Notes: generated from the letters alone by a model not told the origin. 64,000 nt of DNA from Asticcacaulis sp. MM231 (GCF_964186625.1 NZ_OZ075108.1:3175001-3239000); one strand, 5' to 3'; shown: positions 43,767 to 51,925, counted from the first letter of the stretch. Program-made: numbers and translations.

Positions 43767-44744
43767 ATGACCCTCCGCCCAATGTTAAAAAAGCTCGTCC
43801 TAGCGTCCACGGTCATGCTGGCCGGTTTCACCGCGCCCCTGCTGGCCCGGACGGCGGACGACTATACCCTGCCGTTGGTGAAGCGCTATTACATGATGCA
43901 GGCCGATGCCCGCTGCCGCCTGTTAGATGCCGCCACGTCGCAGGCGCTGAAGGCCGGCTACCTGCAAGCCCGCAACGACGCCCTGCGCGCCGGCCTCAGC
44001 ATGGCCTATCTGGCGCCGTGGCTGGACAAGGCCCGCACCGCCGCCGGTCAGACCGATTGCGCCAGTCCGCAACTGGCCTCGGAGGCCGAGATCGCGCGCG
44101 GCGGCTACCGCCGTTTCATGGCCCTGCCGCATGTCGCGTGGAACAGTGGGCGCACCGAATGGACCGCCAACCGCGCCTTTACCGACGACACCGCCTGGCG
44201 GCTGGTACAGTATCAGAACACCGATAAGGCCGATCTGGCCTTCGGGCTCTACGGCACCCTGCAGCAGAACAGCTTCACCCTGATGGCCGGATTCCATGAC
44301 GGTGTGCGCCCCTACAGCGCCCGCCTTCTGGTGCGCAACACCGATATCGTCGCCGTCGGCCGCATCGAGCGCGCGCCCTATGGCCTGACGACGGAGATGC
44401 CGCTCGGCTTCAACGACTTCAGTTCGCTGAGCTTCATGGCGCGCAACATCGCCGAGACGACCGCGGCCCTGCGCCCGGAGGTCAAGACCAACCTGGCCGG
44501 ATTCTCGCTGACGGGTGATTTCGTCGGCAAGCAGGTGCCGGAGAATGCCCTGCGCTTTGATTTTCCCGCCCGCGCCTGGATGGCGATCGCCAAGCTCGAT
44601 CCGCGTGAGGATATGGTGGTGGAATTCAACACCGCCGATGGACCGATCTATGCCCGCTTCGAGGTCGGCGATTTCCTGACCGGCCTAAGCTATGTCGCCC
44701 TGCCGTCGAGCTATACCAACAATCATCCCAATACGGCGCTTTAG
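43767..44744 (+). CDS. Exported hypothetical protein
   Basis: Protein of 325 residues with a signal peptide (about 6-27, LVLASTVMLAGFTAPLLA). The start could be ATG 43767 or ATG 43782. The N-terminal third is helical (VKRYYMMQADARCRLLD, two Cys at about 41 and 90). The rest is beta-rich, with TAWRLVQYQNTDKADLAFGLYG, FTLMAGFHDGVRPY and FEVGDFLTGLSYVALPSSYTNN. It is probably periplasmic or in the outer membrane. Family not recognised. It converges on sufE with six bases between stops. Confidence 0.7.
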   Translation: MTLRPMLKKLVLASTVMLAGFTAPLLARTADDYTLPLVKRYYMMQADARCRLLDAATSQALKAGYLQARNDALRAGLSMAYLAPWLDKARTAAGQTDCASPQLASEAEIARGGYRRFMALPHVAWNSGRTEWTANRAFTDDTAWRLVQYQNTDKADLAFGLYGTLQQNSFTLMAGFHDGVRPYSARLLVRNTDIVAVGRIERAPYGLTTEMPLGFNDFSSLSFMARNIAETTAALRPEVKTNLAGFSLTGDFVGKQVPENALRFDFPARAWMAIAKLDPREDMVVEFNTADGPIYARFEVGDFLTGLSYVALPSSYTNNHPNTAL

Positions 44745-44750
44745 AGCGCT

Positions 44751-45161
44751 TTAGGCCGTCGCGCGTTTCAGGCGCTCGACCATCGACATCAGGCCGTTGG
44801 TGCGTTGTGATGACAGCGCTTCGTTAAGGCCGAGCTTCGTCAGGGTGTCGCGGATCGAGAAGTCCTGAATCTCGCTATACGTCAAACCATCGAGCAACCG
44901 CACCAGCACCGCGATCAGCCCCTTGACGATAAACGCGTCGGACTCGCCGCGAAAACGCAGTATCCCTTCGGGCGCCGGATCGATCATCAGCCAGACCTGC
45001 GAGGCGCAGCCGAGCACCTTGGTGACATCGGTCTTTTCCGTGTCTTCAAGCAGCGCCAGATCCTTGCCGAGATCGATGATGTAGCGGTAGCGGTCCTCCC
45101 AGTCGTCGAACAGCTCGAATTCATCGAGCAGATCGTTCAGGCGGGCTTGAAATTCGGACAT
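44751..45161 (-). CDS. sufE: SufE-family Fe-S assembly protein
   Basis: Cytosolic sulfur acceptor of 136 residues that activates the cysteine desulfurase SufS. The catalytic Cys52 lies in VLGCASQVWL, and DWEDRYRYIIDLGKDL and FRGESDAFIVKGLIAVLV match the family. Length is normal. It is separate from any suf operon here, as often for alphaproteobacterial sufE. Confidence 0.93.
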   Translation of the reverse strand: MSEFQARLNDLLDEFELFDDWEDRYRYIIDLGKDLALLEDTEKTDVTKVLGCASQVWLMIDPAPEGILRFRGESDAFIVKGLIAVLVRLLDGLTYSEIQDFSIRDTLTKLGLNEALSSQRTNGLMSMVERLKRATA

Positions 45162-45385
45162 GGAGCGCTCTCGATCAGACAGGCTTGGGGAGACTGGCGC
45201 CTATATGTCGATTTACGTCGCGGGGTTCAAGCGGCGATGTGAAGACAGCGGTATCCACAGATAAGCCAGATCAGCACAGATTTCATGATCGCACCCTCGT
45301 CACAGCCTCTCTTTGAAATTTGCTCAAATGATGTAGGTTTGTGGAACCGGCATTTTGCCAAACACGCACGATAAGGAACACGACT

Positions 45386-45733
45386 ATGCCCGTAACAGGT
45401 ATCGGCGGTTTTTTCTTCCGCTCAGACGATCCCAAGGCGCTTTCGGCTTGGTATCAAAAGCATCTCGGCGTCGGTGGCTATGACTGGCAGCAGTCGGCGG
45501 GCCCGACCATCGTGGCGCCCTTCGCCAGGGCCACGGATTATTTCCCCGCTTCGAAGGCCTATATGCTGAACCTGCGGGTCACGGGTCTTGACGCCTTGCT
45601 GGCTCAGTTGTCAGACGCCGGTATTGGGATTGTGAGAAATCCTGAGTGGGACACACCGGAAACCGGCCGCTTCGCCCGCATCCACGATCCCGAAGGCAAT
45701 CCGATCGAGCTGTGGGAACCGCCAGCAGAGTAG
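45386..45733 (+). CDS. VOC-superfamily (glyoxalase/bleomycin-resistance fold) protein
   Basis: Protein of 115 residues with two beta-alpha-beta-beta-beta modules. It starts ITGIGGFFFRSDDPKALSAWYQKHLG-like (IGGFFFRSDDPKAL) and ends FARIHDPEGNPIELWEP, the usual metal-site Glu. AAGGA lies eight bases before ATG 45386. Short single-domain VOC proteins bind a metal as dimers; the reaction is unknown. Confidence 0.88.
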   Translation: MPVTGIGGFFFRSDDPKALSAWYQKHLGVGGYDWQQSAGPTIVAPFARATDYFPASKAYMLNLRVTGLDALLAQLSDAGIGIVRNPEWDTPETGRFARIHDPEGNPIELWEPPAE

Positions 45734-45746
45734 CGCGGGGCTTGTT

Positions 45747-46148
45747 CTAAAACCAGAGATCGCGCACGCAGCGCCCCCTGGATGGCAGGTCTTCAAAACT
45801 GTCCAACCCGTCGAAATGATCAATCGGAAGATCCTGCACGGGATCGGGTAGCGTCAGACGTATATTGACGGCGATGCGTCTGCGGCCATCGGCTTCGAGT
45901 TCTAGCCCCCGCCAGCTTACGACACAGGCGCAGACAGGGCAGAACAGTATTTCAAGGGTCGGCGTGTCTTTTTCGACGCGCGTATATGAGGCCGTTTGCC
46001 CCTTGATCGCTATGCGCTCCCCTTCGTAATCGTAGGCCCAGAGCGTACCGTAACGGCGGCATAGCGTGCAATTACAAGCCGTTATGGAGCCCGGATCACC
46101 ATGAAGTGTCCAGCCTGCTTTTCCGCAATGACACGAGCCTGTCAGCAT
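45747..46148 (-). CDS. GFA-family zinc protein (CENP-V/GFA domain)
   Basis: Protein of 133 residues with the Gfa zinc-binding cysteines: CHCGKAGW near residue 6, ACNCTLCRRYG near 25, and LFCPVCACVV near 70. The fold is that of glutathione-dependent formaldehyde-activating proteins, though most members have unknown substrates. It converges on the VOC gene with thirteen bases between stops. Confidence 0.88.
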   Translation of the reverse strand: MLTGSCHCGKAGWTLHGDPGSITACNCTLCRRYGTLWAYDYEGERIAIKGQTASYTRVEKDTPTLEILFCPVCACVVSWRGLELEADGRRRIAVNIRLTLPDPVQDLPIDHFDGLDSFEDLPSRGRCVRDLWF

Positions 46149-46332
46149 TTACGCCCTCACTACGATGCCGCTTAATAACGGCATCCTGAATCAATCTTTT
46201 GAGGCTTGCAACCTCAAAGCTGTGCTTCGGAGCGTGAGTGGTAGCGATTAACCGCCATTAACCTTTTTACGTCATTAGCGCGACTCATGCTAAGCAGAGT
46301 TTGTAAAGCGTAATTGTAAGGAGGCTTGAACT

Positions 46333-46503
46333 ATGACGGATGCTGTTGCCAGAATCGTCGATGGACTGCGGGATGCAGGGTTCAGCATAACACCCCTGAA
46401 GGCGTCGCCGCTCTGGCAGGTCGATGGGCGTGGGCCCATGAGTACCGGCCAGTTGATCGATCTGGCGTCGAAGGTCAGGATGTCGGGCGGGAAGCTGCAC
46501 TAA
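46333..46503 (+). CDS. Small protein of 56 residues
   Basis: A compact frame, MTDAVARIVDGLRDAGFSI and onwards to MSGGKLH, is preceded by AAGGAGG about nine bases ahead of ATG 46333, the strongest ribosome site in this area. Composition is helical and soluble, with a GRGPMSTGQLIDLASKV middle. No family recognised. Upstream at 46248-46261 two TTAA tetramers occur six bases apart (TTAACC repeated), close to but not matching the CtrA spacing of seven. Confidence 0.6.
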   Translation: MTDAVARIVDGLRDAGFSITPLKASPLWQVDGRGPMSTGQLIDLASKVRMSGGKLH

Positions 46504-46560
46504 GCCTTATCTGCGCAGCCCTTTACGGATGAGCGCAGTATATATCTGGCCGATGTGCCG

Positions 46561-46638
46561 TTATTCAGAAACGGGCAGTCTGTGGGCTTTTGCCCAGCTC
46601 ACAACCAGACGCACAACCATATTTTTAAACACGTTCAT
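46561..46638 (-). CDS. Candidate 25-residue peptide behind a LacI-type operator
   Basis: A short frame from ATG 46638 encodes MNVFKNMVVRLVVSWAKAHR then LPVSE. It would form an amphipathic basic helix. AGGA lies eight bases before the start. About 30 bases upstream is TATAAG with TTAGTT 16 bases further, and the perfect LacI-type operator at 46688 adjoins that promoter. Evidence is positional only. Confidence 0.35.
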   Translation of the reverse strand: MNVFKNMVVRLVVSWAKAHRLPVSE

Positions 46639-46687
46639 AACTCTAATCCTGCGGCCACACCTTATAGGCTGCCCGTTTACACAACTA

Positions 46688-46703
46688 ATGACAGCGCTGT
46701 CAT
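46688..46703. promoter_or_regulatory. LacI-type operator, second perfect copy
   Basis: ATGACAGCGCTGTCAT is identical over all 16 bases to the site at 18052-18067. It lies upstream of the small leftward frame at 46561-46638 and next to a rightward terminator. Confidence 0.65.
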
Positions 46704-46707
46704 ATCA

Positions 46708-46736
46708 CGCTTCGCATCTGCGAGAAAGCGTTTTTT
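46708..46736 (+). terminator. Intrinsic terminator
   Basis: CGCTT (46708-46712) pairs with AAGCG (46726-46730), and CGC pairs with GCG around loop ATCT. Six T follow. It would end rightward transcripts such as that of the 56-residue gene. Confidence 0.6.
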
Positions 46737-46772
46737 GGCGTGTGCAGAATTTTAGGAGACGGGTCTGCCTTG

Positions 46773-47243
46773 CTATACTTCTTCGCGCTTTGGCAGTTTT
46801 CTGGGTAATAGCAGGTCTGCAAAAAACATCACCCAGGTCAGGCTGCATAAGAACACAGCCAATAATACCGAATAGTCAATTCGATACCTTTCGCTGCTAC
46901 CTAGATACATCAGTCCAAGTATCCAAAAAAGTGCGATGACAATAATAATCTGGCTAAAGACCAACTGCCTTTTTATTTCACTATAGCTTTTCAGCCAGAC
47001 TGAAATGCCAGGAAATCTTTGCGCCTTATCGGCAATATGCCAGCCAATTATCTGAACAAGAGCACCCGTCAACATCACGATGCCTACAAGCCAAAAGCGT
47101 AACAAAGTAGATAGGGGCCACAGTGTATTGACTATATCCAGTTGCAACGCGCTGCCGGTCAGAAAGACAGCATTACCCAAAGATCCGACCAGCCTGTAGA
47201 AAATGCTTTTGCGGATAGATTTGATTAAAGCATCATAGTCCAT
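46773..47243 (-). CDS. Four-span membrane protein of unknown function
   Basis: Protein of 156 residues from ATG 47243, with GGGGGAA seven bases upstream. Four hydrophobic segments (about 18-40, 48-68, 92-112, 118-138) alternate with short loops (SEIKRQLVFSQIIIVIALFWILGLMYLG). The C-terminus is basic (LPRKLPKREEV). Its base composition is AT-richer than the neighbours, as is the region 46504-46772. That may indicate foreign origin. No family recognised. Confidence 0.6.
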   Translation of the reverse strand: MDYDALIKSIRKSIFYRLVGSLGNAVFLTGSALQLDIVNTLWPLSTLLRFWLVGIVMLTGALVQIIGWHIADKAQRFPGISVWLKSYSEIKRQLVFSQIIIVIALFWILGLMYLGSSERYRIDYSVLLAVFLCSLTWVMFFADLLLPRKLPKREEV

Positions 47244-47331
47244 AGTTCTTCCCCCTGATGCGCATTTTGGGCGAACGGAGGCAAAAAGCAAGCCCAAGCT
47301 GCATAAGCAAGAAATCTAATTGTCCAGCCGT

Positions 47332-48117
47332 CTATACCGCCTTCAGGCGCAGGATCGCTTTTAGCGCCTCGCCCTGACGCGACACGACGCCGAACGCGCC
47401 GCCCATGGCCTCGGCATTGAGCTTGACGATGGCCCAGCCCAGACCGGCGCCTTCGTGAACACGGTTGACCGCGTTATCACCCTGCTCGAAGGGGCGCATC
47501 AGGCGTTCGATATCGGCCTGATCCGGCGCATTGCCGCGGTTGAAAATGGTGATATCGACATGGCCTTCCGTCGCCGGGCGGGCATTGACCTCGACCGTAT
47601 CGCCCTCGGCGGTGAAATCGATGGCGTTGCGCAGCAGGTGATCGAGGCACGAGGCCAGGCCGCGCGGATCGGAAACGGCCATCAGGTCTTCGTCAAGCAT
47701 CCGGTTATAGAGGGTGACGCCGCGCGCCGTGGCCAGATTGCGCACCTTGGCGATGGCGTCCTGCAGGGCAGGCAGCACCCGTTCGGGCGCCGGCTTGAGA
47801 TCGCCGCCGCCTTCCAGCCGCACGATGTCGATGAAATTATTGAACAGATTTAAAAGCTTGGTGCCGCTGTCGCGGATAATGCCGGCGTATTCGACATATT
47901 GCGGCGAGCCGAGCGGACCATAGAGTTCCTGATTGAGGATATCCGAAAAGCCGATGATGCTGTTGAGCGGGGTACGCAGTTCGTGGCTGACCATGCGCAG
48001 GAAGGCGCGCTTGGCGACATCCTTGTCGGCCTGCTGCGCCGCCTCAAGGTTCCAGTTCGGCGTTTCCGCGGTCTGGCCTTGAGCGGACGCCCCTGATATG
48101 GACGTCTGGAAAGACAT
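47332..48117 (-). CDS. Soluble histidine kinase with degenerate ATP-binding motifs
   Basis: Cytoplasmic protein of 261 residues without sensor domain. The H-box is AFLRMVSHELRTPLNSIIGFSDIL with His45. The ATPase part has an N-box-like DHLLRNAIDF, but the G1 motif DxGxG reads IFNRGNAPD. The F/G2 region is RPFEQGDNAVNRVHEGAGLGWAIVKL. Loss of the G1 Asp, needed for adenine binding, suggests poor kinase activity, so it could work as a phosphatase, phosphotransferase or scaffold. It is divergent from the DivJ-like kinase with about 250 bases between them, sharing the SHELRTPLN..IGFSDI signature. Confidence 0.85.
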   Translation of the reverse strand: MSFQTSISGASAQGQTAETPNWNLEAAQQADKDVAKRAFLRMVSHELRTPLNSIIGFSDILNQELYGPLGSPQYVEYAGIIRDSGTKLLNLFNNFIDIVRLEGGGDLKPAPERVLPALQDAIAKVRNLATARGVTLYNRMLDEDLMAVSDPRGLASCLDHLLRNAIDFTAEGDTVEVNARPATEGHVDITIFNRGNAPDQADIERLMRPFEQGDNAVNRVHEGAGLGWAIVKLNAEAMGGAFGVVSRQGEALKAILRLKAV

Positions 48118-48365
48118 AAAAGTACCCTGAACTTCGCACGGCTCATGACGCGAACTTAAGCTTGCAGTCTAGCCGCGCGGTCTTAAGTATAGGTTACACG
48201 GACGCCGATAGCTGTGAAAAAGACCCGGCTGGCAGCATCTTGGAAACAATTCTTCCCGTATCAAGAGATAGGTTTGGGCATTTCAGCATTTATGGCTAAA
48301 ATCCAAAGGTTTACCGCTCATCACTCTTGTGGGGGCGTCTCACAGTTCAAAGGACAACTTCCCGC

Positions 48366-50183
48366 GTGTCGCTCAACGCCTATTTTCAGGACGAAGCCCC
48401 GCCCGCCCAGGGCGGCCTGCAATCCCTGCGCCTGAGCGTCATGGTCTGGCACCTGTGCTGGTCGGGCTATACGCTGCTCGGCCTTCTGGGGCTTTTATTC
48501 CTGCCGGCCTCGCTGTTCGTCATCGGCGCCATGGTGGCCATCACCGTGCCGGGCGCGGCCTGCGTCATGCTGCTCAGCCGCGACAGCCAGGTGATGCGCC
48601 AGGGGCTGATGTGGCTGTGGGCCGGCTGCGCCTTTATCGCCGTGGCCCTGACGGGTGGCATTGCCGGGCCTCTGGCGGCGTGGTGCGCCCTGCCCCTGCT
48701 GGCGGCCGTGGTGCTCAACCAGCGCACCCTGATTACGCTGGGCGCTTCACTGGCCTTTGGCGTCACGCTGTTCGCCATCATGATCAGCATGTGGCACGGC
48801 ATCCGCCTGCCCGATGATCAGGAAGGCTTCTGGTTGTCGGTCATCGCCAATGTCTCGATGGTGGCGGGCCTCGGTCTGGCCGTGCTGCCCGCCCTGCGCA
48901 TGCGTTCGGAACGCGCCATTGACGCCGAAGACGCCCGCGCCCGCCTGCTCAACATGCTGACCGAGCAACCGGGCCTCCTCATCTGCGTCGATGGCGATGG
49001 CCGCGTCGTCTCCGCCTATGGCGAGGCGCCGGCGGGTCTCGATCTGAAGGCATTACTGCAACTGGGCCTGTCGGCCTCGGCCCATGTGCCCGATCGTATC
49101 GTCGTCAAGGCGGCCATCGAACAGGCCATTATGGAAGGCCGCGCCGATATCGGCTTCACCCCTTACGCCGCCATGGACCACTACGTGCTGCTGAGTTTGC
49201 GCCGGGGCCAGGACAACCGTCTCTATGGTGTGATGAACGATGGCTCGCTGTCGCACGCCCATGAGGCTTCGCTGGAGGCGGCGCGCGTCGAGGCCGAGAG
49301 CCTCAACCAGGGCAAGACGCAATTTCTCGCCAGCATGAGCCACGAACTGCGCACGCCGCTCAACGCGGTGATTGGCTTTTCGGATATCATGCGCATGCAG
49401 CTTTTCGGCGAGATGCCGCCGAAATATGCCGAATACGCCCAGCTTATCTGGGAATCCGGCCAGCATGTGCTCGATATGATCAACGACGTGCTCGATATGT
49501 CGAAGATCGAGGCGCAGAAATACGAGCTGACTCTGGAAGGGTTCGACATGCGCGAGCCGGTGTCGGCAGCGCTGCGGCTGATCCGCGGACAGGCGCATGA
49601 AAAGGCCATCGACATCATCAGCCATATGCCGCAGATGCCGGTGATGGTGACAGCCGACAAGCGCGCCATCAAGCAGATCTGTCTTAACCTGCTGTCGAAC
49701 GCCGTGAAATTCACCCCCCAGGGCGGCCATGTGACGCTGACCCTGAGCCCGACCGAAGCGGGTGTCGATATCCTCATCGCCGATACCGGCATCGGCATCG
49801 CACCCGACGATCTCAGCCGTATCGGCCAGCCCTATGAGCAATCGGGCACGCCTGAGCAGCGCGCCATGGGCACCGGGCTTGGGCTCTCCATCGTCAAGTC
49901 GATGGCCCACCTGTTGGGCGGCACCATGACGCTCAGCAGCCAGCTTGGCGAAGGGACTACCGTACGGGTCAGCCTGCCGGTCGTAAAACCTGAGGAACAG
50001 CCTGAGTTGCCGATGCCGGTGCCGGTTCAGCCGGAGCCGGCGGGCGTGGTGCAATCGCTGGAAGCCTTTGTGCGCGCGGCGCAGAATGCCACGCTCAGCC
50101 ACAATCCGCTGGAAGATATCCACCACACGCCCGAAGGCCTGTCGAGCTTCAGCGATTTCGTTATCCGCCCGCCGAAAAGCTAG
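48366..50183 (+). CDS. DivJ-like membrane sensor histidine kinase
   Basis: Protein of 605 residues from GTG 48366 (AAAGGA about eleven bases upstream). The N-terminus has about six membrane spans (about 20-185), then a PAS-like region (about 195-300). The H-box is FLASMSHELRTPLNAVIGFSDIM, followed by YAEYAQLIWESGQHVLDMINDVLDMSKIEAQKYEL. N-box is QICLNLLSNAVKFT; G-boxes are IADTGIGIA and GTGLGLSIVKSM. This layout and H-box neighbourhood match DivJ/PleC kinases that act on DivK/PleD in Caulobacter development. I call it DivJ-like because the multi-span N-terminus fits DivJ better than PleC. Confidence 0.85.
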   Translation: MSLNAYFQDEAPPAQGGLQSLRLSVMVWHLCWSGYTLLGLLGLLFLPASLFVIGAMVAITVPGAACVMLLSRDSQVMRQGLMWLWAGCAFIAVALTGGIAGPLAAWCALPLLAAVVLNQRTLITLGASLAFGVTLFAIMISMWHGIRLPDDQEGFWLSVIANVSMVAGLGLAVLPALRMRSERAIDAEDARARLLNMLTEQPGLLICVDGDGRVVSAYGEAPAGLDLKALLQLGLSASAHVPDRIVVKAAIEQAIMEGRADIGFTPYAAMDHYVLLSLRRGQDNRLYGVMNDGSLSHAHEASLEAARVEAESLNQGKTQFLASMSHELRTPLNAVIGFSDIMRMQLFGEMPPKYAEYAQLIWESGQHVLDMINDVLDMSKIEAQKYELTLEGFDMREPVSAALRLIRGQAHEKAIDIISHMPQMPVMVTADKRAIKQICLNLLSNAVKFTPQGGHVTLTLSPTEAGVDILIADTGIGIAPDDLSRIGQPYEQSGTPEQRAMGTGLGLSIVKSMAHLLGGTMTLSSQLGEGTTVRVSLPVVKPEEQPELPMPVPVQPEPAGVVQSLEAFVRAAQNATLSHNPLEDIHHTPEGLSSFSDFVIRPPKS

Positions 50184-50185
50184 AG

Positions 50186-50284
50186 TGTGGTCCGATCTGA
50201 TTGGATCAGATCGGCGCTCTAATTTTTTGTTTGGACGCGCTTTTTTATCCAAAAAGTGCGTCACACTTTTCGGAAAGCGCTCTA
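50186..50284. repeat. GATCTGAT hairpin repeat, copy 2, with extended T-rich unit
   Basis: CCGATCTGAT (50192-50201) and ATCAGATCGG (50205-50214) close a TGG loop right after the kinase stop, as at 17312. Here it continues with CGCTCTAATTTTTTG and then AAAAGTGCGTCACACTTTTC, a second hairpin, and GGAAAGCGCTCTA. This longer unit resembles repeats I know from other alphaproteobacterial genomes. It likely ends both convergent transcripts. Confidence 0.7.
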
Positions 50285-50713
50285 GGCCACCATCTCCATA
50301 AGGTTGGTGCCGAGCAGCTTGACGTCGAACGGGTCAGGGGCGTTTTTAAGACAGGTTTCAAGACGATCGAGACGGCTGTCAAAGCCGCGGTCATCGCGCA
50401 GATCCTCGACCAGGCGACAGGCGTAACCGGCCGCGGTACGGTCACGGCCAAAGGCGGCGCCGATACGTGCCAGCGGCCACTGAAAACTGACATAGGCCAG
50501 ATACATGGCGATCTGGCGCGCCCGCGCCGCACGGGCATTGTTGCGGGTTTCCGAGCGGATCTGCGCCGCCGGCACGCCGGCGGCCAGCGCCACCAGATCC
50601 ATGATGAAATGCGCCCGCGTCTGGTCCATCCCGGCGGCACAGAGTGGCTGTACGCTGCTGCCGTTTCCCGCCGCCACGGCGGTCATCATGGTCGTTGCTT
50701 GAGCTTTTATCAT
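50282..50713 (-). CDS. Stand-alone DnaA domain IV-like DNA-binding protein
   Basis: Protein of 143 residues. The central part, ARARQIAMYLAYVSFQWPLARIGAAFGRDRTAAGYACRLVEDL, follows the DnaA domain IV signature (ARQIAMYL, IG..FG.RDHTTV..A), with RDRTAA replacing RDHTTV. There is no AAA+ domain. It could bind DnaA-box-like DNA and compete with or tune DnaA, or serve as an ordinary regulator. The altered signature means DNA specificity may differ. GGGA precedes ATG 50713 by about eleven bases. Monocistronic, convergent with the DivJ-like kinase. Confidence 0.8.
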   Translation of the reverse strand: MIKAQATTMMTAVAAGNGSSVQPLCAAGMDQTRAHFIMDLVALAAGVPAAQIRSETRNNARAARARQIAMYLAYVSFQWPLARIGAAFGRDRTAAGYACRLVEDLRDDRGFDSRLDRLETCLKNAPDPFDVKLLGTNLMEMVA

Positions 50714-50959
50714 CGCATTTTCCCTTCCTCATCTGTCTGTGGTCAGGCCACGGACACAGGATCGGCGGGTTCTAAAATGAGAGGATAACTTTCCTATTCA
50801 AAAACACAAATAGGCTTTATTTCCTTTTTTTAACACGTATAAGGCACCGCACACTCACAAAAACCTGAAAGGTTGCGCCCGCATTGAGATAGTGGCACGA
50901 CGGGGATAAAAGAGCTGGTGATCTGATAAAGAGGGAGGAAAAGCAGGCAACAGCCTGGA

Positions 50960-51466
50960 TCAGGAGGCGGAGCGTATGCCCGATTGCAGGAGATCGATCT
51001 TGCCGATCAGGGCGTCATGGCCCAGGATCATATCGACATTGACGCCATCGGACGCCAGCGGCAGGCGCAGCCAGAACAGACTGAGACCACGCGCGCCACG
51101 CCACGCCATCGAATGCAGGCCGACATTGGGCTTGCCGGTTTCGACCACGAAGGTCAGGTGTTCGGCCCAGTATTGCGCCTCGGGTTCGGTATAGATGTTA
51201 TCGAGCATCTTGCCGGTGATCTCTTCGCCATAGGCGCTGAACAGCTCAGTGCCGGCCAGACGCTGACGGAACAGTTCGGGGCGATTGTGCGGATGGGGCT
51301 CAAGCACGTCGATCAGGCTGATGGTGGGAAGGCGGCGCTTGATCGCCACGGGATCGAGATCCTGGCGCGATGGCAACTTGCCGCAACGGCGCAAACTCTT
51401 CCAATAACGAAAGATGTCCTCATGGGAGCGTAAGGCCGCTAACATTTCGGAAGCTAATCCAGCCAT
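50960..51466 (-). CDS. PAS_5-family protein
   Basis: Protein of 168 residues fitting the alphaproteobacterial PAS_5 family: a start with IFRYWKSLRRCGKLPSRQDLDPVAIKRRLPTISLIDVLE, LFRQRLAGTELFSAYGEEITGKMLDNIY in the core, and ALIGKIDLLQSGIRSAS at the end. The domain stands alone with no output module. It may bind a ligand and act through protein contact. The long intergenic region upstream contains a near-match to a CtrA site (TTAA-N7-TTAC at 51662-51676). Confidence 0.85.
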   Translation of the reverse strand: MAGLASEMLAALRSHEDIFRYWKSLRRCGKLPSRQDLDPVAIKRRLPTISLIDVLEPHPHNRPELFRQRLAGTELFSAYGEEITGKMLDNIYTEPEAQYWAEHLTFVVETGKPNVGLHSMAWRGARGLSLFWLRLPLASDGVNVDMILGHDALIGKIDLLQSGIRSAS

Positions 51467-51770
51467 CAGTATAAGTTCGTCTGCCCCTTCGCCAAATCAG
51501 GTTTCACTTGGGAAGCCAAGAAAACAACATTTCGCGTTTACAACTCAAAAATGGAACAAGACGCGAACACTTAAATCAAGTCTGTAAAAAACAGTCCCGG
51601 CCCGCGAATCACCCAAATTCACCTTCTCTTAACTGGTGATTCCTTGGCAAGCAAAAAAGGGTTAACGCTACCTTACAGAGTCAAATTGGCCACAGTAAAT
51701 AATACCGGTCACGTCATAAAAAAACGAGTTGAATCAAAAAATTGGAGCGTGGAAAAGTAAAAGAACCCCA

Positions 51771-51870
51771 CCACCATTGCTACGCAATGGTCCCCCTCCC
51801 CGACAAGCGGGGAGGTACGGGAATAAAGTGCCCCTCCCCACTTGTCGGCAGAGGGACCGCATCAGGCAAA
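51771..51870. repeat. CCTCCCC-type palindromic repeat
   Basis: A CCATTGCTACGCAATGG hairpin is followed by TCCCCCTCCCCGACAAGCGG, GGAGGTACGGG, then CCCCTCCCCACTTGTCGGC. A close relative is at 53998-54062 (CCACCACCGCTGCGCAAGAG start). Confidence 0.65.
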
Positions 51871-51871
51871 C

Positions 51872-51904
51872 AAAAAGCCCCGGTCTTGCGACCGAGGCTT
51901 TTTA
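51872..51904 (-). terminator. Intrinsic terminator of mucR
   Basis: AAGCCCCGGTC (51875-51885) pairs with GACCGAGGCTT (51890-51900) with one mismatch around loop TTGC. A-rich and T-rich tracts flank both sides, so it may work in both directions. It follows the mucR stop by about 22 bases. Confidence 0.8.
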
Positions 51905-51925
51905 TAAAACGTAACCGGAAAAGGC

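Larger units (their letters stand above)
51467..51925. other. Intergenic region with CtrA-like site, palindromic repeat and terminator
   Basis: No gene is visible. TTAACGCTACCTTAC (51662-51676) matches the CtrA consensus TTAA-N7-TTAA at seven of eight bases. A GC-rich palindromic repeat occupies 51771-51870 and the mucR terminator follows at 51872. The first 190 bases show no structure I can name. Confidence 0.5.

Noticed and set aside
49053..50264. A 403-codon open frame opposite the DivJ-like kinase
   Set aside because: Its composition (Arg/His/Leu-rich) is typical of an antisense frame and the opposite strand encodes an unmistakable kinase.
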